Below are positions 21,772 to 35,300 of a stretch of 64,000 nucleotides of DNA, in pieces. Positions within the stretch are counted from its first letter, which is position 1, and every line of letters starts with the position of its first letter. The stretch covers positions 3,867,501-3,931,500 of the forward strand of contig NC_089723.1 of NCBI RefSeq assembly GCF_035083965.1, written 5' to 3'. Position numbers and translations under genes: made by a program. The stretch comes from Branchiostoma lanceolatum. Its lineage: Eukaryota > Chordata > Leptocardii > Amphioxiformes > Branchiostomatidae. The notes below the pieces were generated by a model. That model saw only the letters and a list, made by a program, of their open reading frames with translations. It was not told the origin of the DNA and made no database searches.

Positions 21772-24700
21772 CTGGTATGAAAAAATATATAGATATTTTT
21801 AAGATGTTGCAATACTTCATCAGATTGGAAACAAATATCTACACCAACAAAATAATCATCAAATTCTCCAACAGATTTTGATTGAATTGAATCGTAAAAT
21901 GAATGGCTATTAGAAGAAAGAAACCAAATATGTCACCTTTATACTGACAGCGCTTTCCTGTGTACCGGAATAAAAAAACTGTGTCCGAAGGGCAGCTGAA
22001 AAAAACAAAGAAGGCAAGTCAGTTATTACTGAATAGTCCCTATATGCATCGATATATGCATGTTCCATAAACTTGTAGCTATAGGAACACCTGATGTTTA
22101 CGTCAACAACTTTGATTAAAAGAAAATAAACAAACAGAAGTACAGGACACGCAGAGTCACATAAGGTACTACTCTCCAAGCAATGTCATCTATAGGCTTT
22201 GGAGAAACAAAGAAGACTATATAATTGCAGAGACAGAAGTCCTTAGTCTAAAGCGTGTTAACTTTCATCGAAGGCCGTCGTACGATTTTCAAGCCGACTG
22301 TAACAGAACCAACCACCAACGAGGATCTAAGACAGCTGCTGCCGCGCCGCGTGCCTGCGAAGCTGGTGTGTTACGCAAAATGGCGGTTCTATCGGCTATA
22401 TAGATACAGATACAGACAGACTTTTCCGTAAGGAAACAGCTGAAATTCACATGACACATTCATGGATGTCCCACGATTGCCCTCAGTTCACAATCGTACG
22501 ATGATCGCACGACATATGCCACCAGGGGCCCTTAAGCCCCCCTCTCACTGGACCCGCGGCACGCTGGCGGCGTCGCTGTAGCCGATGACAAAGCACTCAT
22601 TTCATCGACAGAAAACGAATCTTTTTAAGCTTTGTGTATTTTCTTGTCTTTTTGGTCATACTTCTACGTTTTGAATGATATTCCCCTTATAAAGTCAAAG
22701 GTAACACAGTGTGCCGCGGGTCCAGTGAGGGGGGGGGGGCTTACTTGCACTCCAGGACCGGATTCCTGTCTTCGCACGTTGCTCCGTTCAGGCAGTACTC
22801 CGCGTTTGACGTACAGAAGGACCGACAGTCTCCTCCGCCGGAGACGCACGTCATGTCGTCATGGCAACTAGAGCTGCACATCACCACATCCACAGCGACA
22901 CCTGTGACGAGCACACAATACGATGAAGCAGAGAGACGAAAAAAAGCACGCCTTTAAGACAATAAAATGTCATTGCTGTTGATGTTGATCACACCACACA
23001 GGGGCTCGAAAAATCGAAAGGCAATTGATTTAGTCATTTCTATACATGATTAGTTCAAACAACACTATCGCAATGTCCATGGTGCAAAGAATACAACGTT
23101 GTTGTGATGAGAGAACTCACTGACAATCGCGATCGTGGCCGGAGTTTTTGTAGGCTCGCGATACTAAGGATATCATCGTACGGCACGATTTTGTGCGTTT
23201 TTAAAATCCTAAAAGAGTAAAAGTTATTACGCAAATGTGCTAAACAATGTTAAAAAATGTAACTACCATAAAGATTTCAGCATTTTTTTAATTTCTATTT
23301 TTTGGCCCTAATATTGCTTTGGTTGCCTTTAAAGTGATGTCCAAATATAAAGGCAACAAGGATATCTTGATCATATCAGTCACTGTACCCCGATGTACTG
23401 AAGAGACATAAACGATTTACCATCCTTCTTGTAAGCAACTCCACCGACTTCCAAGCCCCCTGCCATGCCGTCATCCCTTGTTACAGCTAACTGCAGTACG
23501 CTGGCTACCGCTAGGCGCGTCTCCCCGGTAACTGCCTCCCCTTGGTTGTGAAGGAGCACGTTGACATCCGCAATCACACTTCCTGATCTGTGATGACATT
23601 TACATTATATGATAATGGCCCATCAAAATTGTATTCTCTCTATTGCCTTCGCCGTAGGCAGAAGGGTATATCTTTGGTCGGGATTTGTGGAGTGATGGTG
23701 TTGGTGATATAACTCTTGATGCCATGGACGGATGTTGGTGATATTTGGTAGGTAAGTTTCTGTTGTGGAGACAAAGGTCAAGTTCGAGAATGGGTCTTCT
23801 GGAGGGTTCCTTTGGTGCTGCAGTGGACCTTTTATGTTTGTCGGTTTCTTTGTTGGTGGCATAACTCGTTTGCATATCAATTCATAGTTAGTAAACCTGC
23901 TGTTCGACTATCTTGCTCACAGTCACTGACGAAAAGTAGTGGATGCTACTTGAAAAGTCTGACCATATCCGAAACTAGAGCCATTTGCTATTTGGCGTAT
24001 CTTATCAGGTGGATGTCTAACCTACATCAACGACATTTACATTGTTTTCAGACTTTGACAATGTTTCTTACAGAAGCAATATCTCAAATGTGCTGATGAC
24101 AGTGCTACAACACTACAGGATGACATAAGGTTTTAAATCAAAATAATCAAAACGCAAGTATGAATAACATCAAGATTATTCATACTCATTATAATCGTAA
24201 TTGCCTTGGCAATGGAATTTGAGTAATTGTGTCGTTAACTGCAGATATGTTGAAGTCTTTCTCTACCAAATTGCTGTAAAAGTTGACTACCGTTATTACC
24301 TCAAAACTGAAACAATAAGTATTTGTTCCCCGACAGATACCTGCAAAAAATCATGAAGATCCATCAACGTTTCCGTCACTTTTTTTGCCTACATACAAAC
24401 ACACGAAAATGCAAAGTCCGCGGCAGTACTGTTAGAATACGCCAGGTAAACCATTTTCAAACCTGACCTTCCTTTGCACAACCACTACACACCTACCGAA
24501 AATCATGAAGATCCTTTAGAGGTTTCTCAAGTTATGCTCTTAACATACATATAGACCCACCCAACAGATGGAGTAACCGAAAACATAATCTTCTCGGCGA
24601 AGATAATCAGTATTTTCCCCTGACAGCCACAGCTGCCTCAACGACACTCGTAGCATAGTTCAGTTATCCTATTAGTAAGCTAATGATAAATATATAATAT

Positions 24701-27700
24701 TTCATTTGTGTTGACCCTACCTGAATCCTATGATGACTGAACCAAGAAAGCCTGGGTAGCTTTGGTATACACGGTTGATCTGAAAGAAGATGATTTTCTA
24801 TTGTTTTCGCCATGTACGAGTTACTCACAAAAACAAAATGTCGTCAGTGACTAAGGAAAGGATTGAAAACCATGTGCTTTATACCAAAACTCTGAAAACT
24901 GCCTGGTTTCCCAGTCCTTTTCTTAGTCACTGACGAAAGACAGCGGATGCTGTCTGAAACATGATCAGACTGTTTCAAAATTGTATCCAGTTGCTTGTCG
25001 AGTAAGTGTTTTTGGCGTATCGTATTATCTGGATGTCTAGCCTTTTTTATTAGAAGTGCAGTAACAGAGACCAAAGATAAGGAGGTAGTGGCACTGCACT
25101 CAAGTACAAAGCATACATCACAGGTCCACATAAAAGCTAAACAATATCAGACAAGAACAAACTTTTAAGCAGGTTTCATTAAACAAAAAGTAAGATGTCT
25201 AACCTTCATATCATCAACAAACTCAAATTGCGTCACCTAGATTCTACATACGAATGACTCAAGGAAAAAAGGAAAAGATTGCCTACGGTTGCGATGACAC
25301 GTTCTGACAGAGTCTGGAATGCCTCAGTGCCGCTGTCCAGCAGATCCGCCGTGAACGTTACACTGGCGAGGGTCACCGCCATCTCAACTTCCGTCATCCG
25401 GGCTGAATAGAATTAACGAAACCGTAACACTAAATAAGCAATATACAAATTAAAGCAGTTTTAAAGTACACAGCATTGTTACTTCTCAAGTCAATGAAGC
25501 TACAATGTGCCAAAAATAGTCATTCAAGCAACTGGATAAAAGTTTGAAAAGTCTGTTCCAAAATCTTATCCAGTTCCTTTATTAACTATTTTGGCGAATT
25601 TCATTACCTAGATGTCTAACCTTTATCAACGTACCAAAGCTACAATGTCTTAACTGTAATTCGTTAATACTATAACCAAGATTTGCGCTTATTCATTATA
25701 AGAAGATTTAAGAGATACTCAACGCATTTCATCTCATCTAATAACATTTCAGCATAGCATTCTATTTAATATATATGGTCGGAAAAGATCAATGTATTGT
25801 ACTGGACGTCGACATTGACAACTTATTACTGACACTACGTTGACTTTATTTATCGCAGTCAAGTGATCCATATATATATAAATATATTTCACAATATTTG
25901 CACTCCCATCTGTTATGTTACAATAAAATAGCCAGAGCAGCATCCCTCTAATTCATATATTAGACTAGTCCTAGCATTTGAATATGAAATAGTTTAAGCT
26001 CAAACGTAAATTAGATAGCATATGTGGTATCTTTCGCCTCATTGGGCATTGAGCACACGATGTAACTCTCAACTAACCCATATGAAATAAACCAGAAGAA
26101 AGGGCATCTTCCTGCATCAGACTGAATAGTAGTCGGTTGCTTCGCAACATTGTCAGTTCTCTACAGTCGTGTCGCTACATGGCATAAGTTGTTTCGCTAC
26201 ATGGCACAGAGTTCTTTCGCAACATGGTACAAGTTGTTTCGTTACATTTGAATGTTATTTCTCTAGAGAGAATAGTAACATTAGACATGTTTCTACTACA
26301 AACATTACACACATGCCCCGGGTAAAGCGAGCTGGATTCGCCGCGGCATATCGCTTGGGGCCCTGGCTGACTGAATCCATCCTGACTAACTTTAAACGCA
26401 ACACTAGTGTAATGCTGCTTTTCTCTTAATGCGACAGACAATAAAGCTAATCGATATAAAGGGCGTCTGTAAACACAACCTTTTGTTGACGATGTTAGTT
26501 TGCTCGTTGTGGAGACCACGTTACCCCCAGGCGTCATGTCTGTTGACGTTTCGCTTGGTGTGGTGTTCGCTGATGGGTTTGCTGTGGGAGCTGTAGTATG
26601 TGTTGATGATGATGATGGCAATGATGATGATGAAGATGCTGTGGTGGAGTCCCCTAACGTGAAAATAATACAAATGCTTCTTGTCATATATCATTAAATC
26701 AATATAGTGAAATCTCTCACAATTTCCTAAATCCCTTGTCTTACTAGACCTGTCCATTCCATCCCTGTACTCCATCTGTAACTGTAACCTTCCGTAACCG
26801 TAACGCTCTAGATTACTGTGTAGACTTCTGTAGACCTTTGTATATGCTTGTGGAGTACAGTTTAGATCACAGAATAAACAACGACCCGAACAAGAGTGAA
26901 TCGACCCGGCTCGGTGTCATCATCTCTATAGTAGAGTAACTAAACTATAAAGGTTAAGTACCAGATCCTAAACTCTAGACCAGAAGTTACACATGCATTA
27001 GCCTTATTCATTTTTATTTCATTTTGATTGAATTACAACAGTACAATACACGTGGGACACAGGCAGCTATTGCTGGTGTCGTGACCCACACATGATATAC
27101 CCCTTTTTACACCTGGATGGAGTGATGAAAATCGTGTAAAGTGCCTTTTCCAAGGGCACAACGTCGGTGGCGTCAGGGGATTCAAACCCCGGGTTCTGCC
27201 GGGTTCTGGGCCGAAAACTCTGCTGTTACGCCACACGACCCCACATCCAAGCATAAGCCTTCTCAGAAAACTATGCAAAAAGAATGGATAATATATGTTA
27301 CTCACGGCAATCGAGCTCGTCCGCCCCATCCCCACAGTCCTCGTACCCGTCACACCTGTAGTCTGCAGGGAAGCAGCTGCCGTCCCCACAGGTGAGGGTG
27401 GTGTTCTCCGTACAAACTGGATCAGATAATGTTTTTTATTGGTCAGAAATTACCTGCACTGGCAGCCTTACTAGCGCTGAATTGATGCGGGTTTACAGGT
27501 TTCATATATTAGATCATAATACACAACAGATTCATATTTACTACACACTTGCACTTTGTGGAACTGTCGCAGGGGTCTGGGCGGCTGCCATTCGGCGCCA
27601 CCAGGTGACCTCAATACGACCACACGACCCCACTTAAGATGGCAAGACACGTCATTTCCCCATTGATTGAATGCTTGGGATACTGTACCCTGCCCTCTAC

Positions 27701-30700
27701 TAGCTCCCCGAACCAATGATAGCTAATGACAAGGCAAACAGATTAATTTAAAGATAGTCATGAAGAACAACAAATCTAGCATAGCTTTCCATAAAATACA
27801 TACGTTACATTTATTTGAGTCCGATAATGGAAAACACTGCAAATATAGACTTACCTTATTAGTTATGCAAATTAAGTCCTAATCAACATAATTTGCACTT
27901 CACTTCACAAAACGACAAACTGACACACAGACACACCCAAAACAATATCTCCATTTTTCATGGAGATAATAAATAAGTACATGTGGACTTACATGAGATA
28001 AGGAGCGGACTTGTACTTACCGACTTGACCACCGGTCGTGAATTTATCATCCACCCACGAGATGTAATTCGAAACGTTGGTGTAGACTCCGGGTATGTAC
28101 CTGATATCACATGCAATCCGCCAACTATTGATGCCCGTAAGATACCAGCGGTCGTCAGCACCTGTATTTGATAACGGTAAATATCATTGCGTGAGTGTGC
28201 TACTGTTAACCCTTAAGCTGCCAGGTTTTTTAGCCAAGTAAAAATAAAAAATGTTTGACCCCTGACCTCCCTCACGAAAGACGCGAAACACCCGGCGGCG
28301 CTAACTCCCCTAACTTCCCGACTTCGCGCGCTACACGCACGCAAAGCTGTTTTGTTCTGGGGAATACCCTATCCCGGTAATAACCGGGTCCAGCACACAA
28401 GGCATATTTCTGTATCCCGAATTAAGTCGGGACTGGCAGCTTAAGGGTTTTAATATAACAGTAAGACGAGGAAATGTTTTTGAGTTTTGATGCCAATGAC
28501 CTTTGCAGTTCTGTTGAACAACATGATAACATGGAATAGTCAAATGATGAAGTAAAGGCGTTTTAAAACACAAAGATACACAAACACACACACGTATGTA
28601 AACATACAAACACACAGACGCACACACACACACACCAAAACACCCGCACACACACGCACACACACACACACACAAATACACACAAACACACACACACACA
28701 CACACACTTAAACATAGTTACAAACACTGGTGAGGACACTTCTCATTTGAATTTGCCAAATCTCTTTGGGATTTAAATATTGCGGTAGGTAATTTTAAGA
28801 TAAACTTGTTTCTTACTGGCCCTTTTCAGACATTGTCAACTTAATTTTTCTAAAGTTTGCTTTACTACTAGTGAAAAGTTTCCACCCACCTGCACACACT
28901 AAAGGACCTCCCAAGTACCAATTACAAGCGTCACCACTACCGCGCTCCCAGTGCCCGGCACAGATTACGTTGTCTGTCAGACCTCCGTTGAATGAGACGT
29001 TCCCGTTACAAGCCTCCTTTGGAATCAGAGCCACCTTAGACTCCTGTAAATGCTCCAGTCTTGCACCTACTACTTAAAGATAATGCCATTAGACAACAAT
29101 TTATATGTGTGTGATTCAAGTATCAACGGTCTCCTAGTTGGAGGTAATGTTATTCAATACATGTTTGCCAACAAATACAGTATACCAAGAACATTTAACA
29201 AGCGACACCTAAGAGAAACACAAACAGGTAAGAAACGCATTTTCAGTCAAAATAGTACAATTGACCACCTCACACAAGGACCACCTGGCCAATTTGACCA
29301 CTTTTGGCTGGGCCTTGAATACCCTTATTATGCCAAACGTACAGGCGAATGCAACAAATCTTTGTATATTCATTGGTTATTTATTTATTTATTTATTTAT
29401 TAGTCATTGGTTCATCGGAACTAGTGATTGCACAACACTGAAAATTAAGTAAAACTAGTCTAGGGGATTATAGCTTGGAACGACTCGACTAAACAGCAAA
29501 ATGCAAAGAAAATATTGAAAGACTGCGAAATACATGTAAAATACACATTGTGGAGATGTCATATTCATGCACACAGCAGGTTTTTATGTGCAAGTAAGTC
29601 TCCGACCAAAACTCTCCTACAGTACAAAAATAGCAAAACTGAAACCAGTTCTTCCACTCCTTCCATGCAAGGAAAATAAACGGAAGAAATAAACAGCAAT
29701 GACTGAAATTTTACACACCTAATGAAGTACGACCCCAGCCAGTTGTAAAGCAGTACGAGTTCTCGTCGAATCTCGCTGTCTCGTTGTATCCGAGACAAGC
29801 GTAGTTGATGAAGCTGCTTGTATGATCGATGCTTGTGTTCAGTTTTATAAGAGCGATGTTATTGTTACGGTTCCGGGGATCAAACTCTTCGTGGATGTAC
29901 ACTTTTTGCACGGTGGATACGATTGCCTCAGATTCAATGTCAACAGGATGTTGCCGAAAGTGCTCGCCGACAAGGACTTGGAGCGATGGCCATGTTTCGG
30001 GACTGAAAAAGATGAATTTTGCTTTTACAAGTGTTACTTGTTAATCTTCTCTAATCGGTTATGAAGGTTATTCTCACTGCCCTGTGCTACATTAAACATT
30101 TTTGCCAGAATGAAAGCTCAAAATTTGAGATGAGCAACATTTTCTTGTGTTGAAGTAAAGTATTCAACTTTATCAGTAAACTTTTGGTTCTTCTCTTGAA
30201 CTTTTGCCATTTCTATGTCATTATTACGGTATATCATGGGATCATAGTATTCGTGGAGGAACACTTTTCGCACGGACGATACGATTGCCTCATAGTCACT
30301 GTCCCCGGGATGTTCCAGAAAAGGTTCTCCTTAAAGGCAGGCTAGACTTAATTTCGTAAAGCATACTGCAGTATGTCAAATATACCACTAATTAAGACCA
30401 GTTCTTACTTGTTTCACAGGAGTCCATCATAGATTAGCGTTTTTACAACATTTGAAATTCGCGGCGTGGGGATGTAATTGTCGGCGATGTCCAAAGACCT
30501 TTGACCTTTGTGACGTCAGAATCCCATTCGGCCCAAGACTTCACAACACGCATCGTAACAGTTTCTTTGAGTCGGCTTTTCCGATCGAGGACTTCTCAAT
30601 TTGGACTAATGTAGAACAAGTAAGAACTGGTCATAGTCGTATATTTACACACAGCAGTTACTACATAAATACACTTTACAAAAATGAGTTTAGCCTGCCT

Positions 30701-32321
30701 TTAACAACATAAAAGTAGAAAAGAATGTTCTTTGTGCTGTCCCTTTGCCCAGTTCTACGGAAACGTCCCTTACCCGTAATCTTCCAGACAATGGGCAGCA
30801 GTCACCACCCAGTCCGGAGCCACCAAGGTGCCGCCGCAGAACGGGTCGCTAAAGTTTGACACCTTCAGTTGGACCTTAAAAAAAGAAAAATGGCTCAATC
30901 GATAAACCTAGTGGTCCCGGATTCGAATGCTAGTCTCTACCAGACTAACCGCGCCGGCTATAGGGAGAACATTTGCCGGGGGACTTTGGCCATGGAGGGT
31001 AACATTCGCAATATTGAACCCTATCTCCGTAGCCGACTCCCATCATACAATTGACTCTATTTTGGCCAATTTCTACTATTTTCCCAGCGACCCGCGGAGG
31101 ATGGTAGAGCCTATTCGAATGCCCTGAAGCCACCGATATTGTGCCCCCGGGAAAGGCCCTTTTCAGAAGAAGAACTTTATTGCGCGACAATTGCATCTGG
31201 TACAATGTATGGCAACGTACGCACATGAAAGTCGAACTATTGCTAATAGTTAACAAATACAACGAACTAGTCTAAGCTATGACTAACAGTAGAAATAATT
31301 TATAGAATAATGTTCATGCTTTTGCTCTAAAACAGTATACACGACTTTCCTCACTCCACCTACGTGTCGAAATGGCTTGTTGTTCTCTGTATATTGCACT
31401 ATTAAAACTAAGTTGTAAAACTTGGTTGTAGTGCCACATCGTCCTTGTCTGTCCAAACGCAAAATGGATAAATACATCGACGAAATAATGATTCTGATGC
31501 CCTTTGGCTCTTTAATTGTTAAGCTGTCATATCAATGCCCGACACATAAGTATTCGGCAGCTAACTGTTAGTGGAAGATATTACAACATTGACAAACAAC
31601 GAGACGCACAAGGAAGAAGACGTGTAATTGATTAACCTGCCAGGGCCATGCCCCGTGAATTGCCGTATCTCCTCCGTCTACTCTGGTCTCGATGTCTGCG
31701 ACTGTGATATTTCTTAGGCCACAGCCAGAGACTAAAAGTAAGAGACAAGTATGAGGAGGGTATAGACACAGCTTGTATCATCATGACACTGGGTCAGTTT
31801 GGTTCGGTTTTACTTTGTTTTCGTATTTGACGTTGCCGTCTTTCTTAGGTTCATCATATACACACTTTGGTCTTTTGCTAATTGTTTGCTAATTAAAGTT
31901 TTTTGGGACAATGACAATGAGCGACGTTCTGGATTTAAGCTTTCATCAAGTATATGAATGCAGCTTACAGGCCGCGCAGTTGTCCTCGTCTGTTCCATCT
32001 GCGCAGTCGCGGTTGCCATCGCAACGGTGAATCACGTGATAGCAGCTTCCGTCCCCGCATGCGTGCTGCAACGCGCTGGAACAGGTGCCTTCAGAAGGAA
32101 ACAAGTGCCATGTTTTATTGAGATAGATAGATAAATTGGTAGATTGAAAGATATATATATATATATATATACATACATAGTATACATACATACATTCATA
32201 CATATATACATACATACATACATACATATTTAATTATTTATTTATTCATTTATATATTTATATATATATATCAAGAATATATATATCAATCTATCTGTTT
32301 ATATATATATCATATATATTT

Positions 32322-32368
<47 letters not shown>

Positions 32369-35300
32369 CAACTTTGTCACACGTGTAGCAATTGCAATAT
32401 CTTCACTTATTCTCCTCAAAATGAAGAAGGCCCTATATGCCAACTACCATTAATTTTTTTTCTATCCTATAAATAAGGGAAATTTTCCGACCAGAACTTG
32501 AATGCAAAACAGCATGTCAAAAGACTCACAGTTGATCTCGTCGGTGTTGTCTCCACAGTCGTCCTCCCCATCACAGACCCAGGAGGTCGGCTTGCACAGG
32601 CCGTTTCCACACTGGAACTCATTACTGCATGCTGAAACATTAGCAACAAGCTGATCAGGAGGTCGGCTTGCACAGGCCGTTTCCACACTGGAACTCATTA
32701 CTGCATGCTGAAACATTAGTAACAAGCTGATCAGGAGGTCGGCTTGCACAGGCCGTTTCCACACTGGAACTCATTACTGCATGCTGAAACATTAGCAACA
32801 AGCTGATCAGGAGGTCGGCTTGCACAGGCCGTTTCCACACTGGAACTCATGGATCATGGATAAGGGTTTTTTTTAGAACCAAAATGCACTTTAAGAAGCG
32901 ACACCTAGCGTGCAGTGTGAAATTGTGCTGGTCAGAATTGCTTGGAGGAAGGCGATAGACCGTTATCGAAACGTCGGCTGTGATTGTATATCTTGGTTGA
33001 ACCTCATTATTCAGTGATCCTACATACTGATGAAATTATTCACGGAAGAAACGCTTCCTGCATATCAAAAACGACAAAATCAATGATGTGGAATGTGGGG
33101 AAAATTCAAGCTTAATTCCCCGGTGCAATAGTCAATAAGTAACAGGATATGCCGTTGATTTTCAAACACTTTTTTTCTAAAATTCTCAAACTTACCGTAG
33201 GTACAGTTGGCTTCGTCGCTTCCGTCTCCACACTGGTTTTGCCCATCGCACCGGTACTCCGGTAGAACACACACGCCGTTGTCGCATAAGTACTTATCGG
33301 TACAATCTACAGAGAAAGTTCGACTGTATCATTTTTAACAGAACCGAGCAGATCAGCAGACGAAGTAGCACTTGTTTGCCTTAGCCGCAGTTGGACCTTT
33401 AGTCACAGACCCACTTGCTAGGGATGTTCTGCAGTACTTGGTGTTGTTTTCACAATATAACACAGCGAGAGTCAAACGTTGCTAGTTTTCATAACAAAAG
33501 CATGTAATACATTAGAATGAAGGAATGCATTAAGCCCCTAAAGACACTGTGCATAGTAAATGGATAACGTATGTTACTGAAGGCATAAAAATAAATACAC
33601 TACGTTGAATTGTTTTAATTTAGTTTTTAGAATCTTTGTTCATCTATGTGCTGTATTACAATTTAAAATGTCCAGAGCAGCATTCGACTAATTTATACCA
33701 GTTCAAACATTTGAATATTAAGTAGCTCAAGCTCAAAAGTAAATTCAGATCGATGTACCAAATGCCATCTCTTTCGACTTACTGAGCATTGAGCACACGA
33801 TGTAACTCTCCACTAACCCTTCTGGAATAAAGTAGAAATGCCATCTTCCTGCATCAGACTGAATCCATCCTGACCAACTTGAAACGCAACACTACTTTAA
33901 TGCTGTATTTCTCTAAATGCGATAGACAATAAAGCTAATTGATATAAAGGGCGTCTGTAAACAAAACCTTTGGTTGGCTCGCTTGTGGAGACAACATTGC
34001 CTCCTGTTGTCATGCCCACAGTTGGAGTTGCCGAGTCCGTTGATGTTTCGCTTGGCGTGGTGTTCGCTGATGGGTTTGCTGTGGGAGCTGGAGTATGCAT
34101 TGATGATGATGGTGATGATGATGATGATGATGACGATGTCGATGATGATGAAGATGATGCTGTGGTGGAATCACCTAAAAGAAAATTGATAAGATTTTTC
34201 TTCATGCATTATACAATCGATATAGCATTATTAACTCACGACCACCCCATTAAGGATGACGAGTGTACGTGTATGTGTCGTTGGAGCTATACTAGTGGGA
34301 ACTGATCATGATGAAGATGATTCTGTAGTGGAATCACCTGTAAAGAAGTTGAACGGATATTGTAAGTCTTGTTTCTTTCACTGCAACTTTATGTTTACTG
34401 TTTTCACCTCTGTACCATGAACTTATCATCATCGTGAAAAACCTGTTGTAATTATTTATCTGCCGTCACCGTGAAGTTAAAGTTCAGTGAATACGTCTAC
34501 TTTCCGTACACCGTGAAATTTTGCTACATTGAAGATAAAGTGAATTACAGTATTCGGAATGCGTGATGAAACTGAGATGACATCAACTCCCATAATACCA
34601 TAACTCTTACAAAACTCAAGAAACCATTTGAAACACATATCAATATCTGCAATAGTGTATACAAGCTAGCACCCTGTCCATGCCCCAAAAGTAGAGTTTT
34701 TCACACACATAAACCATGCCCACAAGGTGTAGCCAAAAATGACTTCCCAGGGGGATGCATTCGTGGAATATTTTTGTTTTTCAAATCGATCGTAGTACAG
34801 TGAAAAATGCCTCCGCCCCTGAGGCGTCGCTAAAAATTGTCTTTAACCCCTGGATAAACGAAATTTGCATACCTCGAGGTTTACTGAGTTTGAATGTTAG
34901 ATCACTAATCAAGGTAGCTGTCCCGGGGTACCAAAAAAACAACTTATAGATAGAAAATTGCGCCTTGATAGAAACTTATGTCCTTCTATAGCTAAACTTA
35001 CTTAAAAGAATACAATAAAACAACCGTGTCAAATAAGCTCATTTAACGCAAGATACAAAATCTTTGAATGTATCGCTGGATTATCATGGCGTCTTCATGC
35101 TAATCTCCGAGCAGATCTAACGGTTGCAAAGACCGTATCCAACTGGCAAAACGAGTTTTGATTGCAAACCTGTTGCCAGTTGGATACGGTATTTGCAACA
35201 GTTAGATGTGCTAGGAGATTATCGTTATCCAACTATACGTACAATTGGTCTCGTCGGTGCCATCGCCGCAGTCTGGAATGCCATCGCACACCCAAAACAA

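Noticed and set aside
32455..32521. Extension of LDLa 13 beyond its donor
   Set aside because: ACT|GTGAGT is a strong donor and phase matches the next LDLa exon; read-through adds a non-conserved tail.
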